A stretch of 64,000 bases of DNA from Polyangiaceae bacterium (GTDB lineage Bacteria; Myxococcota_A; Polyangia; Polyangiales; Polyangiaceae): NCBI GenBank assembly GCA_029266615.1, contig JAQSWN010000025.1, forward strand, positions 23,999 through 87,998. Direction: 5' to 3'. This document shows, piece by piece, positions 37,065 through 46,743 of the stretch. Within the stretch, counting starts at the first letter, position 1; the number at the start of each line of letters is the position of its first letter. The notes under the pieces are model-generated. The model saw only the letters and a program-made list of their open reading frames with translations. It was not told the DNA's origin and made no database searches. A program made the translations under genes and the position numbers.

Positions 37065-37925
37065 CCCTAAAATCCAGCCTCTCACCGCACTGACCGCGGC
37101 CGCATCTATCCGCTCGGTTCCGAGCGGCGGTATCTGCAGGAGGAAGCCTCGCCTGGACATGAGCTCGACCAAGAGGCTGGCATCGGGGGCGCCAGGCTCG
37201 AACGCCGTACCCTGAGCGGTCCGATACGCGGCCGTGTCTTCCACCGCGCCGAGCTCCCCCGCGAGGTCTCGCAGGCGCAAAAGCCCCGGCTCCGTCTCCC
37301 GCGAGAGCTGGATCGCCGAAAGCCCGAGCGCGAAGCTCTTTCGTCCGTCACGCACCTCGGGCCTGTCTTCTCCGGTCTCCGAAAGCTTGTTCGGAAGCAA
37401 GTCCAGCCGCGAGCGGTCCGGTGTCGCGCACACGCCAAATCGACTGCAGCCGCAGAGCGAGAGGATGAACAGCGTGCAGGCAAGGAAGCTCGCCACGCCG
37501 CGCACGTGGTTGCACACCGACCAGCGCGCCACGAAGCGCTCCCAGAGCGCCGCCGCTTGCGGTGTGTCCGGCGCCAGCCGCATCAGCGCGTCATTGTACG
37601 GAATGTTTCCGACTCGAGTGACCACGACGCACCCCACCAAATAAAACAAGCTGCCCGCCAGCGCGAGCCGCGCGCTCGTCGAGGAGTCTGCCGTAGCGCG
37701 GAGCGCGAGCACGATCGAGCAAGCCGCGGTGCCCAAAAAGACGCCCAGAAACGAGCGATTGAGCACGACCACGTTGATGCTCTGCATCGCCGAGATGCCG
37801 TGAGCCGCCGGCAATCGCGCCAAAGCCGGCAACACGAAGCTGCTGAACGCGAAGAAGACCCCGGCGATCAGGCCAGAGCCGAGCGCCGCCACGACCTCAA
37901 GGAGGGAAAATGGCCGGAAGGACAT
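37056..37925 (-). CDS. Chimeric ORF: N-terminal DUF1772-like membrane domain fused to C-terminal part of an unrelated exported protein
   Basis: N-part GSGLIAGVFFAFSSFVLPALARLPAAHGISAMQSINVVVLNRSFLG...VTRVGNIPYNDALMRL...WSVCNHVRGVASFLACTLFILSL; C-part GRKSFALGLSAIQLSRETEPGLLRL...EPGAPDASLLVELMSRRGFLLQIPPLGTERIDAAAVSAVRGWI. Confidence 0.65.
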   Translation of the reverse strand: MSFRPFSLLEVVAALGSGLIAGVFFAFSSFVLPALARLPAAHGISAMQSINVVVLNRSFLGVFLGTAACSIVLALRATADSSTSARLALAGSLFYLVGCVVVTRVGNIPYNDALMRLAPDTPQAAALWERFVARWSVCNHVRGVASFLACTLFILSLCGCSRFGVCATPDRSRLDLLPNKLSETGEDRPEVRDGRKSFALGLSAIQLSRETEPGLLRLRDLAGELGAVEDTAAYRTAQGTAFEPGAPDASLLVELMSRRGFLLQIPPLGTERIDAAAVSAVRGWILGLR

Positions 37926-38036
37926 GCCCCGGAGGATGCTCGGTGCATAGTTGCATCGCTACCTGGCAAACCTCACAGCTACGTTGCGATAATGCAAGGC
38001 GATGATGCTCCCCAGGGTGAGCGGGTCAGCCGCAGG

Positions 38037-38624
38037 TCAGCTTGGGCCGCACCAGGCCTTCGCGTTCGGCGCCCAGAGCTCGCGGTCGAAGCCGGTAATC
38101 CAATGCGTCGAGTAGTCACCCAGTTGCACGAGGTCCCTGCCGGCGACGCGTCCTGCCATGTCGAAATGGAGCACGCGCGCCTGCCCGACCTGAGCAACCA
38201 CCTGCAGCTCGAACTCCGCGCCGTCTTGAGGGCGTTCGGGGGTGGGGACGCTGCGAAGGCTCGCCAAATTGTCGAGCGCGCGCTCCAGTCGTGCGGGTGA
38301 GACCTGACAGCCGTTTGGCCCGCTGACGACCCAGCCCCCCTCCTCCTTGCGGATGATTACCGCTCCCACGTGGGCCATGACTCGGAGGGTCGTGAGCTCG
38401 GCGCGCGCCTGGGGCGCGAGCGCAGTCGCCGTCGCCACCGGAGGACCGGGTGAAGGGGGGTGAGCCTCGCCGTGGCCCGATTCGTCCGAGTCGCTCGCGG
38501 CTGCGTGCGGCGCCCCCTGCGCGACGGCGGCCCCTCCGTCAGAAGGAGCCGCGCGCAGCTTGGGACGCCCGTCGCAACCCGCTACGAGCGATGCGAGCAG
38601 AGCCAGCGGGACGGCGACGTTCAT
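38037..38624 (-). CDS. Hypothetical lipoprotein (DUF4340-like feel)
   Basis: MNVAVPLALLASLVAGCDGRPK lipobox; LTTLRVMAHVGAVIIRKEEGGWVVSGPNGCQVSPARLERALDNLASLRS. Confidence 0.65.
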   Translation of the reverse strand: MNVAVPLALLASLVAGCDGRPKLRAAPSDGGAAVAQGAPHAAASDSDESGHGEAHPPSPGPPVATATALAPQARAELTTLRVMAHVGAVIIRKEEGGWVVSGPNGCQVSPARLERALDNLASLRSVPTPERPQDGAEFELQVVAQVGQARVLHFDMAGRVAGRDLVQLGDYSTHWITGFDRELWAPNAKAWCGPS

Positions 38625-38636
38625 GACGCCGCAAGC

Positions 38637-40028
38637 CTACCACTCGAGCGTGACGCCGCCGTTTACGATGTGAACGGTCTGCTGAACGTCGACGTAGCGG
38701 GACCCGGTCGCAGACGACGCGTCGGCGATATTGCGAGGGTCGAACGCGTAGTGGGCGTTGAAGTAGTCCAGCGCGAGGACGATTTGGTCGATTCGATGGA
38801 AAACGCCGGTGCTGATGCCGGTTTGGGTGCGCAGCAACGGGGCGGCGTCGACGGTCGAAACCGGGGCGTCGAGCGCCATTCTATCGAAGCGCGCCTGTCC
38901 GAAGCCGCCCATGACCCACGTGTTGCCGAACTTGACGGAAGCCTGCGCGAGGAAGCCGCGCGTCGGTCGGAACTTACGCTCGTAGTTCTTCACCTCGCGG
39001 CCGTTCACCTCCGAGCCGAGGCTGATGTAGATCGGGTTGAAGGTGAAGGTCGTAAAGCCGTCCATACCCTGACCGTTGTAGCCAGAGAGCCCCGCTTTGA
39101 CGGGCCCGAGATTGGCCTGAAGACCTCCGCCGATACCGTACGCGCTTTGCCGAAAGTTCCGGCGCGCCGAGTTGTTCGTCATGGGGTCATTGTCGGGATC
39201 CACGGATTCGGTGGTCCCGATGCTCTGCTGGAAGCCGTTGGCCCACAGCTTGAAGCCCCAGCCCTCGCGCCAGCTGTAGTTGGCTACGGCCTCGGCTTCG
39301 AAGCGAGGCAGCGGGGTTTGGAACCACTCGTAGGTAGGAATCGAACGGGGGTCGAAGACGCCGACGCTGACGCTGAAGATCTTCGCGATCGTGGGCGTCG
39401 TGTACGTCAGTTGCGCGCGAAAGTCCGGCCAGAGCGTGCCGAACCCGACGTGACCGCACGAGCCGCCAAACATCTTGTCGTACGCGCAGGGGAACCCGAG
39501 GCCGTACGCGTGGCCGATCTCGTAGTTCATGAGCAGGTTTTGGCGCGGGAACAAGCTGAGGTCGCGGCCGCCCCGCACGCCTCCCCACTTGCCCGAGACG
39601 TCAAGGTACACCGAACGGGGATCCATCCACGTTGGGTCCGCGACGGCCGAGGGGTCGATGTTGGTGATCTGCATCCCCACCTCGACCCGGCTCGCGAGCT
39701 TCAGGTTCTCGCTGACCTCTTTTCGGAAGTTGAACGCGAGCGTCGAAGGCACGTAACCAGAACGAATCTTGGTCTTGCGCAGCTGGCCGGCCGCGTCCGC
39801 CTGCGAGGACGAAGTGGACTCGTTGAAGCCCACCCAGTTCAGGCTGTTCAGACCCTCCGGCCGATTGTCGCCCCAAACGTGCGACACGAACGCGTTCACG
39901 CGGCCATCCGTCGTAACGATCCAACCGCCGGCCTCGGCCAACTTCACTTCTGCGCGAGGCGCAGACGACCACAACGTCGCGATCGCCGCTAGAGCGAAGG
40001 CGCTCGCCTTCTTAGTACTGACCCACAT
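38637..40028 (-). CDS. Outer membrane porin-like beta-barrel protein
   Basis: Signal peptide MWVSTKKASAFALAAIATLWSSAPRAE; alternating beta-strand pattern, terminal aromatic TLEW. Confidence 0.75.
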   Translation of the reverse strand: MWVSTKKASAFALAAIATLWSSAPRAEVKLAEAGGWIVTTDGRVNAFVSHVWGDNRPEGLNSLNWVGFNESTSSSQADAAGQLRKTKIRSGYVPSTLAFNFRKEVSENLKLASRVEVGMQITNIDPSAVADPTWMDPRSVYLDVSGKWGGVRGGRDLSLFPRQNLLMNYEIGHAYGLGFPCAYDKMFGGSCGHVGFGTLWPDFRAQLTYTTPTIAKIFSVSVGVFDPRSIPTYEWFQTPLPRFEAEAVANYSWREGWGFKLWANGFQQSIGTTESVDPDNDPMTNNSARRNFRQSAYGIGGGLQANLGPVKAGLSGYNGQGMDGFTTFTFNPIYISLGSEVNGREVKNYERKFRPTRGFLAQASVKFGNTWVMGGFGQARFDRMALDAPVSTVDAAPLLRTQTGISTGVFHRIDQIVLALDYFNAHYAFDPRNIADASSATGSRYVDVQQTVHIVNGGVTLEW

Positions 40029-40127
40029 CCATCGCCCTTTCGGTCTTCGCGCAGACGTTCTCCGGCGCTGGCGACCCCGCGACGAGCGGAGTGCGCCAGC
40101 GAGTGAAGCGCAGCGCTAAGGTGACTG

Positions 40128-41216
40128 TTACTTAATCAAATGCTCACGACGCACGGCCCACATGATGCCGCCGGTAATGTGCTTTTTGACGGTGGCGTCT
40201 TGAAACACGACACCATCGTGACCGATGGCCGTGTAAAACGAGCGGAAGTTACCATACTCGCGCGTCCACATGATGGGTTGACCATCCGCCGCCTTCTTGC
40301 CCAAGATCTTGAAGCCAGGCTTGGCGCTCCACTGCTGCCAAGAATTGAACTTGTACCACTCTTCGTTGCGCTGCCACGGGTTGGGCACGCCCTTCAGCGC
40401 GGGGAACTCCAGCATCGTTGACTCGAGCTGGATCTGATCCGCGGTGCCCGCGTTGCCGTGACCGTTGTAGTACTGACCGGTCACCTCCGAATAGAAAGCC
40501 CAGCCGTTCTCCGTGTCGGTGGCCGCGTGGACGCCGGCGAACGCGCCGTTCTTCTGCGTCATCCAGTCTTCGTAAGTCTTTTGCTGGGCGTCGTTGAAGA
40601 TGTCACTCGTCGAGTTCAGGAAGAAGATGATCTCGAATTGGGCAAGCCCCTCGGGAGTGATGTACTTCGTGTTGTCCGCGTCCGTCTCCACTTGGACGAT
40701 ATCGAAGCCCTGCGCCAAACCGATTTCGGCGAGCATGGTCTTGCCGGTGCCGATGGCGGCGGCGTGACGGTACCCGCCCGGCCCCTGGCGCGAGTACACC
40801 ATCATCTTGAAGGTGCCCGAACGCGGCGCGTAGGGGCCTGTGGCTCCACCACCGCTTCCGCCTCCGCCCCCCGTGCCCGTGCCGCCGCCAGTGGCGGCGC
40901 CGCCCGTGGTGCCCGCACCGGCGGAACCAGCCGTCGCGCTGCCGCTGCCGCCGCTACCGCTGCCTCCAACCGGAATGGCGCCCGAACCGGAGCTGCCGGC
41001 CGTGCCCACGGACGAGCCGCTCGTGCCATCGACGCTTCCGCTGCCAGACACGCTCGAGCTACCGCTGCTGGCGCCGCCGCCGGCGCCGTTCATCTGGCCG
41101 GCGCTGCTCGGCGGATTCTGGTTGAGGTCATCGGCGCTGGGCCCGTCCGCGCCGCATGCGCTCGCCCCGAGGAGGGCAAGGAGCAAAGAGACACTGAGAG
41201 TCGTGGTGGTTCGCAT
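40128..41216 (-). CDS. ThuA domain-containing lipoprotein
   Basis: Lipobox LLALLGASACGAD, Gly/Ser linker, then FKMMVYSRQGPGGYRHAAAIGTGKTMLAEIGLAQGFDIVQVETD...FAGVHAATDTENGWAFYSEVTGQYYNGH. Confidence 0.9.
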   Translation of the reverse strand: MRTTTTLSVSLLLALLGASACGADGPSADDLNQNPPSSAGQMNGAGGGASSGSSSVSGSGSVDGTSGSSVGTAGSSGSGAIPVGGSGSGGSGSATAGSAGAGTTGGAATGGGTGTGGGGGSGGGATGPYAPRSGTFKMMVYSRQGPGGYRHAAAIGTGKTMLAEIGLAQGFDIVQVETDADNTKYITPEGLAQFEIIFFLNSTSDIFNDAQQKTYEDWMTQKNGAFAGVHAATDTENGWAFYSEVTGQYYNGHGNAGTADQIQLESTMLEFPALKGVPNPWQRNEEWYKFNSWQQWSAKPGFKILGKKAADGQPIMWTREYGNFRSFYTAIGHDGVVFQDATVKKHITGGIMWAVRREHLIK

Positions 41217-41273
41217 GGAGTTGGCCTTTGCGGGGGGTACGGTTCGAATAGAGCGGCAGAGTGTTGATGCTGA

Positions 41274-42515
41274 TCAGGAGCGGTAGGCTTCGCGGCCTCG
41301 CCCCTGAACCGGAATGCCCTGCGCGGCCATGACCTCGGCCTGTAGGGCGTACATGCAGGCAGCCGCTTCGTCGACTTTGCGGGTAAATGCCAGCGAGCCC
41401 GCCAAAATGGGCTTCAATTTCTCTTTGTCCTGCGTGCGCGCGGGGCCGTACTCGTGCTCGACGATCAGCGGGGCACTGGTGAAGTCCAGCGAGAGGAGCT
41501 CGCGCGCCGCCAATTGGTGGTCGAGCCAGTCCACAGATCGATTCTGCAGGTACGCGAGCGGGTCGTGGCGCGCCGTACCCGGCAGCTCGTGCTCGCACAG
41601 GACGGTTTGCTTCTTCCACGCGTTCAGTTGGTCCGCCGGATTCTCCGAAGGCTTGCCGCCGACCCAGTCACCGCGGTTCATGGTTTGGCCGCCGTAGCCC
41701 CAGGCGGAAACGCCCTTGGCATCGATAACCTGACCTTTGACGTGGAAGCCGTCCACCAGAAACGCGTAGTCGTTGTCTTTGAGGAACTGAAAAATCGAGC
41801 GCGTGTCCTGCCCCATGAGGATCGCGTGCGAGGGGTCGTAGTGGACGCGCAGCTGGTCCCCCACCCCGTGCCGCTCGCAGATGCGATGGAGGGCGATCCA
41901 TGCGCCCGGCGCGTAGCCGATGTTGTTGTGGAAGTTGTCGCCCGTCGTCCACCCCGGCATCGGGCACTGCTCCAAGCGGTAGCGGATGCCTCGCGCTTTG
42001 GCGTCTTTGAGCAGCGGCACGAAGATGGCCTCGAACGCCTCGAGGTTTTGGTCCATGCTCTTGGTCTGGTCGCGGCCGACGAAGCCGCACACCGCGGGCG
42101 CCCCGAGCAGCGCGGCCGCGTCGAAGACCCGTCGCATGAAGGCGAGCTTCTTCTCGCGAATGGCACGGTCGTCGTGGAGCAGGTTGTCGAAGTAGGCGAT
42201 GTCGCTGATACCGACTTTGGACTCCTTGACCGCAGCCTCCACGCGGTCGCGACGGGCGGCGTCGAACGGCGCGCGAAGATCCAGCGTGTTGGCGACGGGG
42301 TCGAGCATGGCCTCGGCCGGTACGTCGCTCTCCGACGGGTGGAGCGCGGCCGAGAGCTGGAGCACGTCCGCCCCCACTTCGCGGCCGAAGTACAGCCAGT
42401 CTTCGATGGCACGATCCGGGTCGGGGTCGCGCACATTCCGGGGCGTGAGCTCCTGCAGCGCGGCCGTCAGCACGCCCACCTTCATGAATTTTGGCTCGAA
42501 CTTGCGGACGTTCAT
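41274..42515 (-). CDS. Sugar phosphate isomerase/epimerase (TIM barrel, AP endonuclease 2 family)
   Basis: [27 protein letters not shown]...[26 protein letters not shown]...[28 protein letters not shown]...[16 protein letters not shown]...VDGFHVKGQ; internal ATG start preferred. Confidence 0.9.
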   Translation of the reverse strand: MNVRKFEPKFMKVGVLTAALQELTPRNVRDPDPDRAIEDWLYFGREVGADVLQLSAALHPSESDVPAEAMLDPVANTLDLRAPFDAARRDRVEAAVKESKVGISDIAYFDNLLHDDRAIREKKLAFMRRVFDAAALLGAPAVCGFVGRDQTKSMDQNLEAFEAIFVPLLKDAKARGIRYRLEQCPMPGWTTGDNFHNNIGYAPGAWIALHRICERHGVGDQLRVHYDPSHAILMGQDTRSIFQFLKDNDYAFLVDGFHVKGQVIDAKGVSAWGYGGQTMNRGDWVGGKPSENPADQLNAWKKQTVLCEHELPGTARHDPLAYLQNRSVDWLDHQLAARELLSLDFTSAPLIVEHEYGPARTQDKEKLKPILAGSLAFTRKVDEAAACMYALQAEVMAAQGIPVQGRGREAYRS

Positions 42516-43099
42516 GGCTGTTCTCCTCCGAGCGCGGCGCGACAGACTCACCCTACCTCGACATGCGATTTGGGTCTTGGATCGTAGCGGCGGAGATATG
42601 TAAAAAATCCGCATCTGGCACTTCGCGCCGCTCGCGGCTAGTGGGAAAAATCCGTCAAATCCGATCTTTTGCTTCCGGCAATCCACGCACGCGGTCGCCT
42701 GACATCCACGCCGCGTCGCGCCGTGAGACGTCGAGTGCACTGACCGCTTCGACTCGTGCCTACGCCGCGAGCGCGCGTGATTCGCGACCGCATAACGCAT
42801 CTCGCGTATCGCACATCGAGCCGTGTTCCCACGACGTAGCCGAGGACACGACCGGGGCTCTCACGGCTTGACGCGGCACTTTCCCGATGGAAAAAGGACC
42901 GCGCAGGGGCAGCTGCGCCCAGCTTAGATGCCGCGAAGCGCCAAACTCTGGCCGGGACAACACCGGTTGCTCAGACCGCAACTAGGGCCGTGACAGCGAA
43001 TGATGCCCCTAAACGGCGTGGACGCGTCGCCCCAGGGGCAGAGCGAGGGCTCGGCCACGTCGAGGGGGATACGGCGCCTGGAGCTCGCGACGAGAGCGC

Positions 43100-43165
43100 G
43101 CCCGCCCTGCGCCCCCACTGCGTTTCCTTGAAGGAAAGTCAGTACTGCTGGGGGCGCGAGCGGGC
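43100..43165 (-). terminator. Large nested stem-loop 3' of the DUF1552 gene, candidate terminator/processing element
   Basis: Outer arms gcccgccctgcgcccccac (43100-43118) and gctgggggcgcgagcgggc (43147-43165) are near-complementary; inner perfect palindrome TTTCCTTGAAGGAAA at 43123-43137. No U tract. Confidence 0.45.
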
Positions 43166-43171
43166 TTCAGA

Positions 43172-44608
43172 TCACGTCCACAGCTCGGGCATCGTCTTAC
43201 TGGTCCTGTCCCAGCTGCCCCAGCTCTCCACGTTCAAGCCCATGATTTGCTGCAGGGTGAGGACGAGCTCTGTCACTTTGCGTCCGGGGAGGCGAACGTG
43301 GCGATTGCCGGGGAGCTTGCCGCCTCCGTGCCCCATCAGAACCATGTGATAGTTCTTCATGACGTGATCGTGGGGCTCGGCGACTTCGCTGACGCCGTAG
43401 ATGAGCGTCTTGTCGAGCACGGTTCCGGCGCCCATGGGAGTCGCCTTCATGACCTTCGCGAGATCCGCGTATTGGCTCATGATGTAGCGTTCGATCTTCC
43501 TCGGCTCCTGCCCATCGTCACCATGCGTGTATGCGTGGTGAGCGCCGTTGAGCTGGATGACCGGATAGGAGCTATCGCTACGGGGGCCGGACCACATGTG
43601 CGAGTAAACGCGCGTCAAGTTGCAGGAGAGCGCGGCCACGAGCAGACGGTTGATCGTCTGGCTCTTCGCGGTGATGTCCGCGAGGGTAACCGGGGGTGCT
43701 TCGGGAGGCGTGCACATCGTACCCGTGCTGCCCGTACCGCCTGCGCCGCCGGTACCGTTTGCGTTCGGAATGCGGTTTTCCAGCTCCCGAATGCCGTCCA
43801 TGTGAGCGTCGATGCGCTTGGAGTCTTCTGCGCCAAGGGTCATCTTCAGCCGATTGGCGTCTTGCATGACCGCGTCGAGCACGCTTCGGCGGGTCTTGAA
43901 GGAGATGTCCGAGGGAACGCCGGCTGAGCCTCCAGCGCCACTGCCGCCGCCTCCGGGAGCCGGAGGTGCTACCGCCGAGAACAACTCGTCGAAAATGGCC
44001 TTTGGATCCCGCCTAGGCGCGAGGAAGTTGCTGGGGCCGCGGTGAGCGAGGTTGCTGCCAACGGTGCCCATGGCCACGTCGCCCGTGAACGGGATCATGC
44101 CCGTTTCGTACGACTTGAACGGCTCGTTCGTATGGAGGGCGTCGGCGATGGTTTGATCGACGGTAGGCTGATACTGCGTCTGCCGCGAGGTCTCGAACTG
44201 GTTGCCGCCCCGATCGATGTCGGACGTCAAGCTACACAGGTTGCCGTCGCCGCCCGCGAGCACGTAGGCCACGCCCCAACCGTGCCCTTTGAACTTGGCG
44301 TCGAGCATGTCCAGCCCGGTCACCAGCGTCATGGCGTCTTTGACTTCGGCAAAGTCTTGCAGGTTCGTGGGGAGCTGCCACGCGTCCCCGCTGCCGGCGG
44401 CCTTCGGCGTCCAAACGTCCGTGTGGATGCCGTTGCCCCAGAACCAGATGCCGAACGAAGTGGGGAGCGCCTCCCCTTGGGCGAACGCCGTGCCGTTGTT
44501 GTTACACATCGCGTCCAGCACGGGCAGCCACATGGCAACCCCGATACCGCCGAGCGCGCCGCGGAGCGCAAACCGCCGAGAAACCCTCAGTTTATTTAGC
44601 AGCTCCAT
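43172..44608 (-). CDS. DUF1552 domain-containing protein
   Basis: SRRFALRGALGGIGVAMWLPVLDAM...TSFGIWFWGNGIHTDVWTPKAAG...DFAEVKDAMTLVTGLDM...HRGPSNFLAPRRDPKAIFDELF...RRSVLDAVMQDANRLKMTLGAEDSKRIDAHMDGIRELE. Confidence 0.93.
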   Translation of the reverse strand: MELLNKLRVSRRFALRGALGGIGVAMWLPVLDAMCNNNGTAFAQGEALPTSFGIWFWGNGIHTDVWTPKAAGSGDAWQLPTNLQDFAEVKDAMTLVTGLDMLDAKFKGHGWGVAYVLAGGDGNLCSLTSDIDRGGNQFETSRQTQYQPTVDQTIADALHTNEPFKSYETGMIPFTGDVAMGTVGSNLAHRGPSNFLAPRRDPKAIFDELFSAVAPPAPGGGGSGAGGSAGVPSDISFKTRRSVLDAVMQDANRLKMTLGAEDSKRIDAHMDGIRELENRIPNANGTGGAGGTGSTGTMCTPPEAPPVTLADITAKSQTINRLLVAALSCNLTRVYSHMWSGPRSDSSYPVIQLNGAHHAYTHGDDGQEPRKIERYIMSQYADLAKVMKATPMGAGTVLDKTLIYGVSEVAEPHDHVMKNYHMVLMGHGGGKLPGNRHVRLPGRKVTELVLTLQQIMGLNVESWGSWDRTSKTMPELWT

Positions 44609-44614
44609 GATCTT

Positions 44615-46348
44615 CTACTTAGTCCCCGCTGTTAGAGGCGCCGCGGGCGCGGAACGGAAGGCGTCGCTCACGACGAATTCGGCGACGAGGTCACGCCAGA
44701 CGTAGTTCTTCGCGGCCAGGGTCAGTCCCAGCGCATCGATTTGGGCCGCATCCGCGTCCGCTTCCACGCGCCCGTTCGCCTCGGAGTAATAGTTCTTCAT
44801 CATGCACCGCAGGGCGACCGCGCTCTGTCGAAGCGCCGCCCCCATCTGCGCGGCTCCGTCGAACGGCACTCCGTCCAGCGTTCCGGTGGCGTCGATGGTG
44901 AGGCCATGCTCCGTAGCACGGTACTTGCCGATCGAGTCCAAGTGCTCGAGCCCGAAGCCGAGCGGATCGAAGAGCTGGTGGCACCCCTTACAGGATGCGT
45001 CCGTTCGGTGCAGGTCCAACCTTTGGCGCTCGGTCTTGGTCGGATCCAGCGGCAGCGTCGTGATGACGCCGTCCGGGGGTGGAGGAGGCGTCCTGCAAAG
45101 AAAGTTCTGGGCGATGAACACGCCGCGACGGGTGGGCGAGTTGTGGTCGGGCTGCGAGTGGCCCGCGAGGACCGCGGCTTGGCCCAGGATGCCCGCGCGC
45201 CCCGTCTCGGGGGGCAACTTGATTTGAGCGAAACCAGAAGCAGGCGCGGTGACTTCGTAGATGGGCGCCAAGTTCGCGTCCACGAAGGTCTGATCGCTGT
45301 CGAAGAAGGATCGAACGTCCGCGCCGGGCGCGAGCACGATGTTCCTGATGAACAGCTGCGTGCCTTGCAGCATCGAGTTTCGCAGCGGAAGGTTGAAGGT
45401 CGGGAACATCTCTTGGCTCTTCTCGACCACCATTACGAGATTCGCCTGAGAGAATTCGTCGAAGAACCCCGCCATCCGTCCGATGGCCCGGGGGTCGTTC
45501 ATGAGTGCGGCCGCCGCCGTCCTCACGCCCTCGACGGTATCGAGCTGGCCGGCTGCGGCCGCCGCGAGGAGAGCGTCGTTCGGGTGGGAGCCCGTGAGCA
45601 GGAAGGCCAAGCGCGTCGCCATGGACGGGCCGTCGTACTTGAGGCGGCCGATGCTCTCGTCCAGCTTGTTGATCTCTATTCGATACAAGAAGTAGGGGGA
45701 TTGAAGCAGGCCGGAGACGATGGCGGAGAGGCCATGCGCCGCGCTGGTCGACAGTTGCGCCGCTTGCTTGCCCACGAGCAGCCACTGTTGGACCTCGTCC
45801 GCGGCCAACTCGCGCCGGAACGCGCGCCTGCCGAAGGTTTGGACGAAGGTAGTCACGCAAGCGTCGCTGAGGTCCACTTGCGGTTGGCAGCCGACGAGCG
45901 TCTGCCAACGCGTCGCGTCAGCGAAGACTTCTGCCGCCACCGCTCGGCTGGCGGTCTCGTAGAAAGCGACGGCCGGAGAGTTGATGGCCTTCTCCGAGCT
46001 GCCGATGGCGATGAAGCCAGCGGTCATCAAATCGTCCGGTAGGATGAGCTGTGTGGTTGTGGGCCCCACCAGGTCCGCCACGGCGGCCCGGTACTCCGCT
46101 TGGCTGAGGACCCGCAACTTAGGCCCGCCTAGGCCTAGCGGACCTGCGCCTCCGCCACCCCCCGTACTGGGACCGGCAGCTGCGCCGTTGCCACCCGCGC
46201 CGGGGGACCCCGCCGTTTGGCCTGCGGCACCTGACCCGGGCCCACCATCGCCATTCAGCCCGCCCGTGCAAGCGAGCGACGAAAGGCCCATGAGGCCCAG
46301 GACGGCGACTGCCGAGCATGTTCGAGCCACGCAAGGGACGAGGTTCAT
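44615..46348 (-). CDS. DUF1592-type (DUF1587/1592/1588/1585) lipoprotein
   Basis: LRVLSQAEYRAAVADLVG...FGRRAFRRELAADEVQQWL...LLQSPYFLYRIEI...MATRLAFLLTGSHPNDALLAAAAAGQL...GILGQAAVLAGHSQPDHNSPTRRGVFIAQNFLCRTPPPPP...CKGCHQLFDPLGFGLEHLDSIGKYR. Confidence 0.94.
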   Translation of the reverse strand: MNLVPCVARTCSAVAVLGLMGLSSLACTGGLNGDGGPGSGAAGQTAGSPGAGGNGAAAGPSTGGGGGAGPLGLGGPKLRVLSQAEYRAAVADLVGPTTTQLILPDDLMTAGFIAIGSSEKAINSPAVAFYETASRAVAAEVFADATRWQTLVGCQPQVDLSDACVTTFVQTFGRRAFRRELAADEVQQWLLVGKQAAQLSTSAAHGLSAIVSGLLQSPYFLYRIEINKLDESIGRLKYDGPSMATRLAFLLTGSHPNDALLAAAAAGQLDTVEGVRTAAAALMNDPRAIGRMAGFFDEFSQANLVMVVEKSQEMFPTFNLPLRNSMLQGTQLFIRNIVLAPGADVRSFFDSDQTFVDANLAPIYEVTAPASGFAQIKLPPETGRAGILGQAAVLAGHSQPDHNSPTRRGVFIAQNFLCRTPPPPPDGVITTLPLDPTKTERQRLDLHRTDASCKGCHQLFDPLGFGLEHLDSIGKYRATEHGLTIDATGTLDGVPFDGAAQMGAALRQSAVALRCMMKNYYSEANGRVEADADAAQIDALGLTLAAKNYVWRDLVAEFVVSDAFRSAPAAPLTAGTK

Positions 46349-46743
46349 CTCTAACGGCAGTGCTCCGCGGCCGTGAATCTGTCATTAAATCGACAACGCC
46401 TCTCGCCAGACGCGATTGGAGGGCACGAATCAGTCAGCGACTGCGTGCATTTTACATTTTATCGCTCGGAAGCTCGGGACTCGCAGACGAGACGCTCTAC
46501 GACGACGCCAGGTTCGAGCGTGCAACTTCGAGGTTGGCGGCGCGTCGAGCCGTGAACGTAGGAAGCGGCTTCAATCGTGCTCCGCGCGCATCGAGCGCGG
46601 TGTATCGATCGGCATCATCCGACTGAGCGCGATGCGCGACGTGAGCTGTGCGCTCGCGCCGCGATGCACCTGTGTCCGAGCGCGGCGCGGCATGCTGGAA
46701 TTTTTCAGCGTGCGTGCGACTGCTGCCCCAAGCTCGAGGCTTT

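Noticed and set aside
38460-39992. Long + strand ORF (510 aa) opposite the porin gene
   Set aside because: Arg/Val/Glu-rich antisense frame typical of high-GC DNA; the minus strand encodes a coherent signal-peptide barrel protein.
42600-43090. Search for tRNA, sRNA or att sites in the large intergenic region
   Set aside because: No cloverleaf, conserved CCA-type end or direct repeats recognised by eye.
44741-46042. 433 aa + ORF opposite the DUF1592 gene
   Set aside because: Arg/Leu/Glu-rich antisense frame of a recognised DUF1592 protein.
46380-46740. Short ORFs in the intergenic region between DUF1592 and the methyltransferase-like gene
   Set aside because: No recognisable protein features; Arg-rich translations in all frames.
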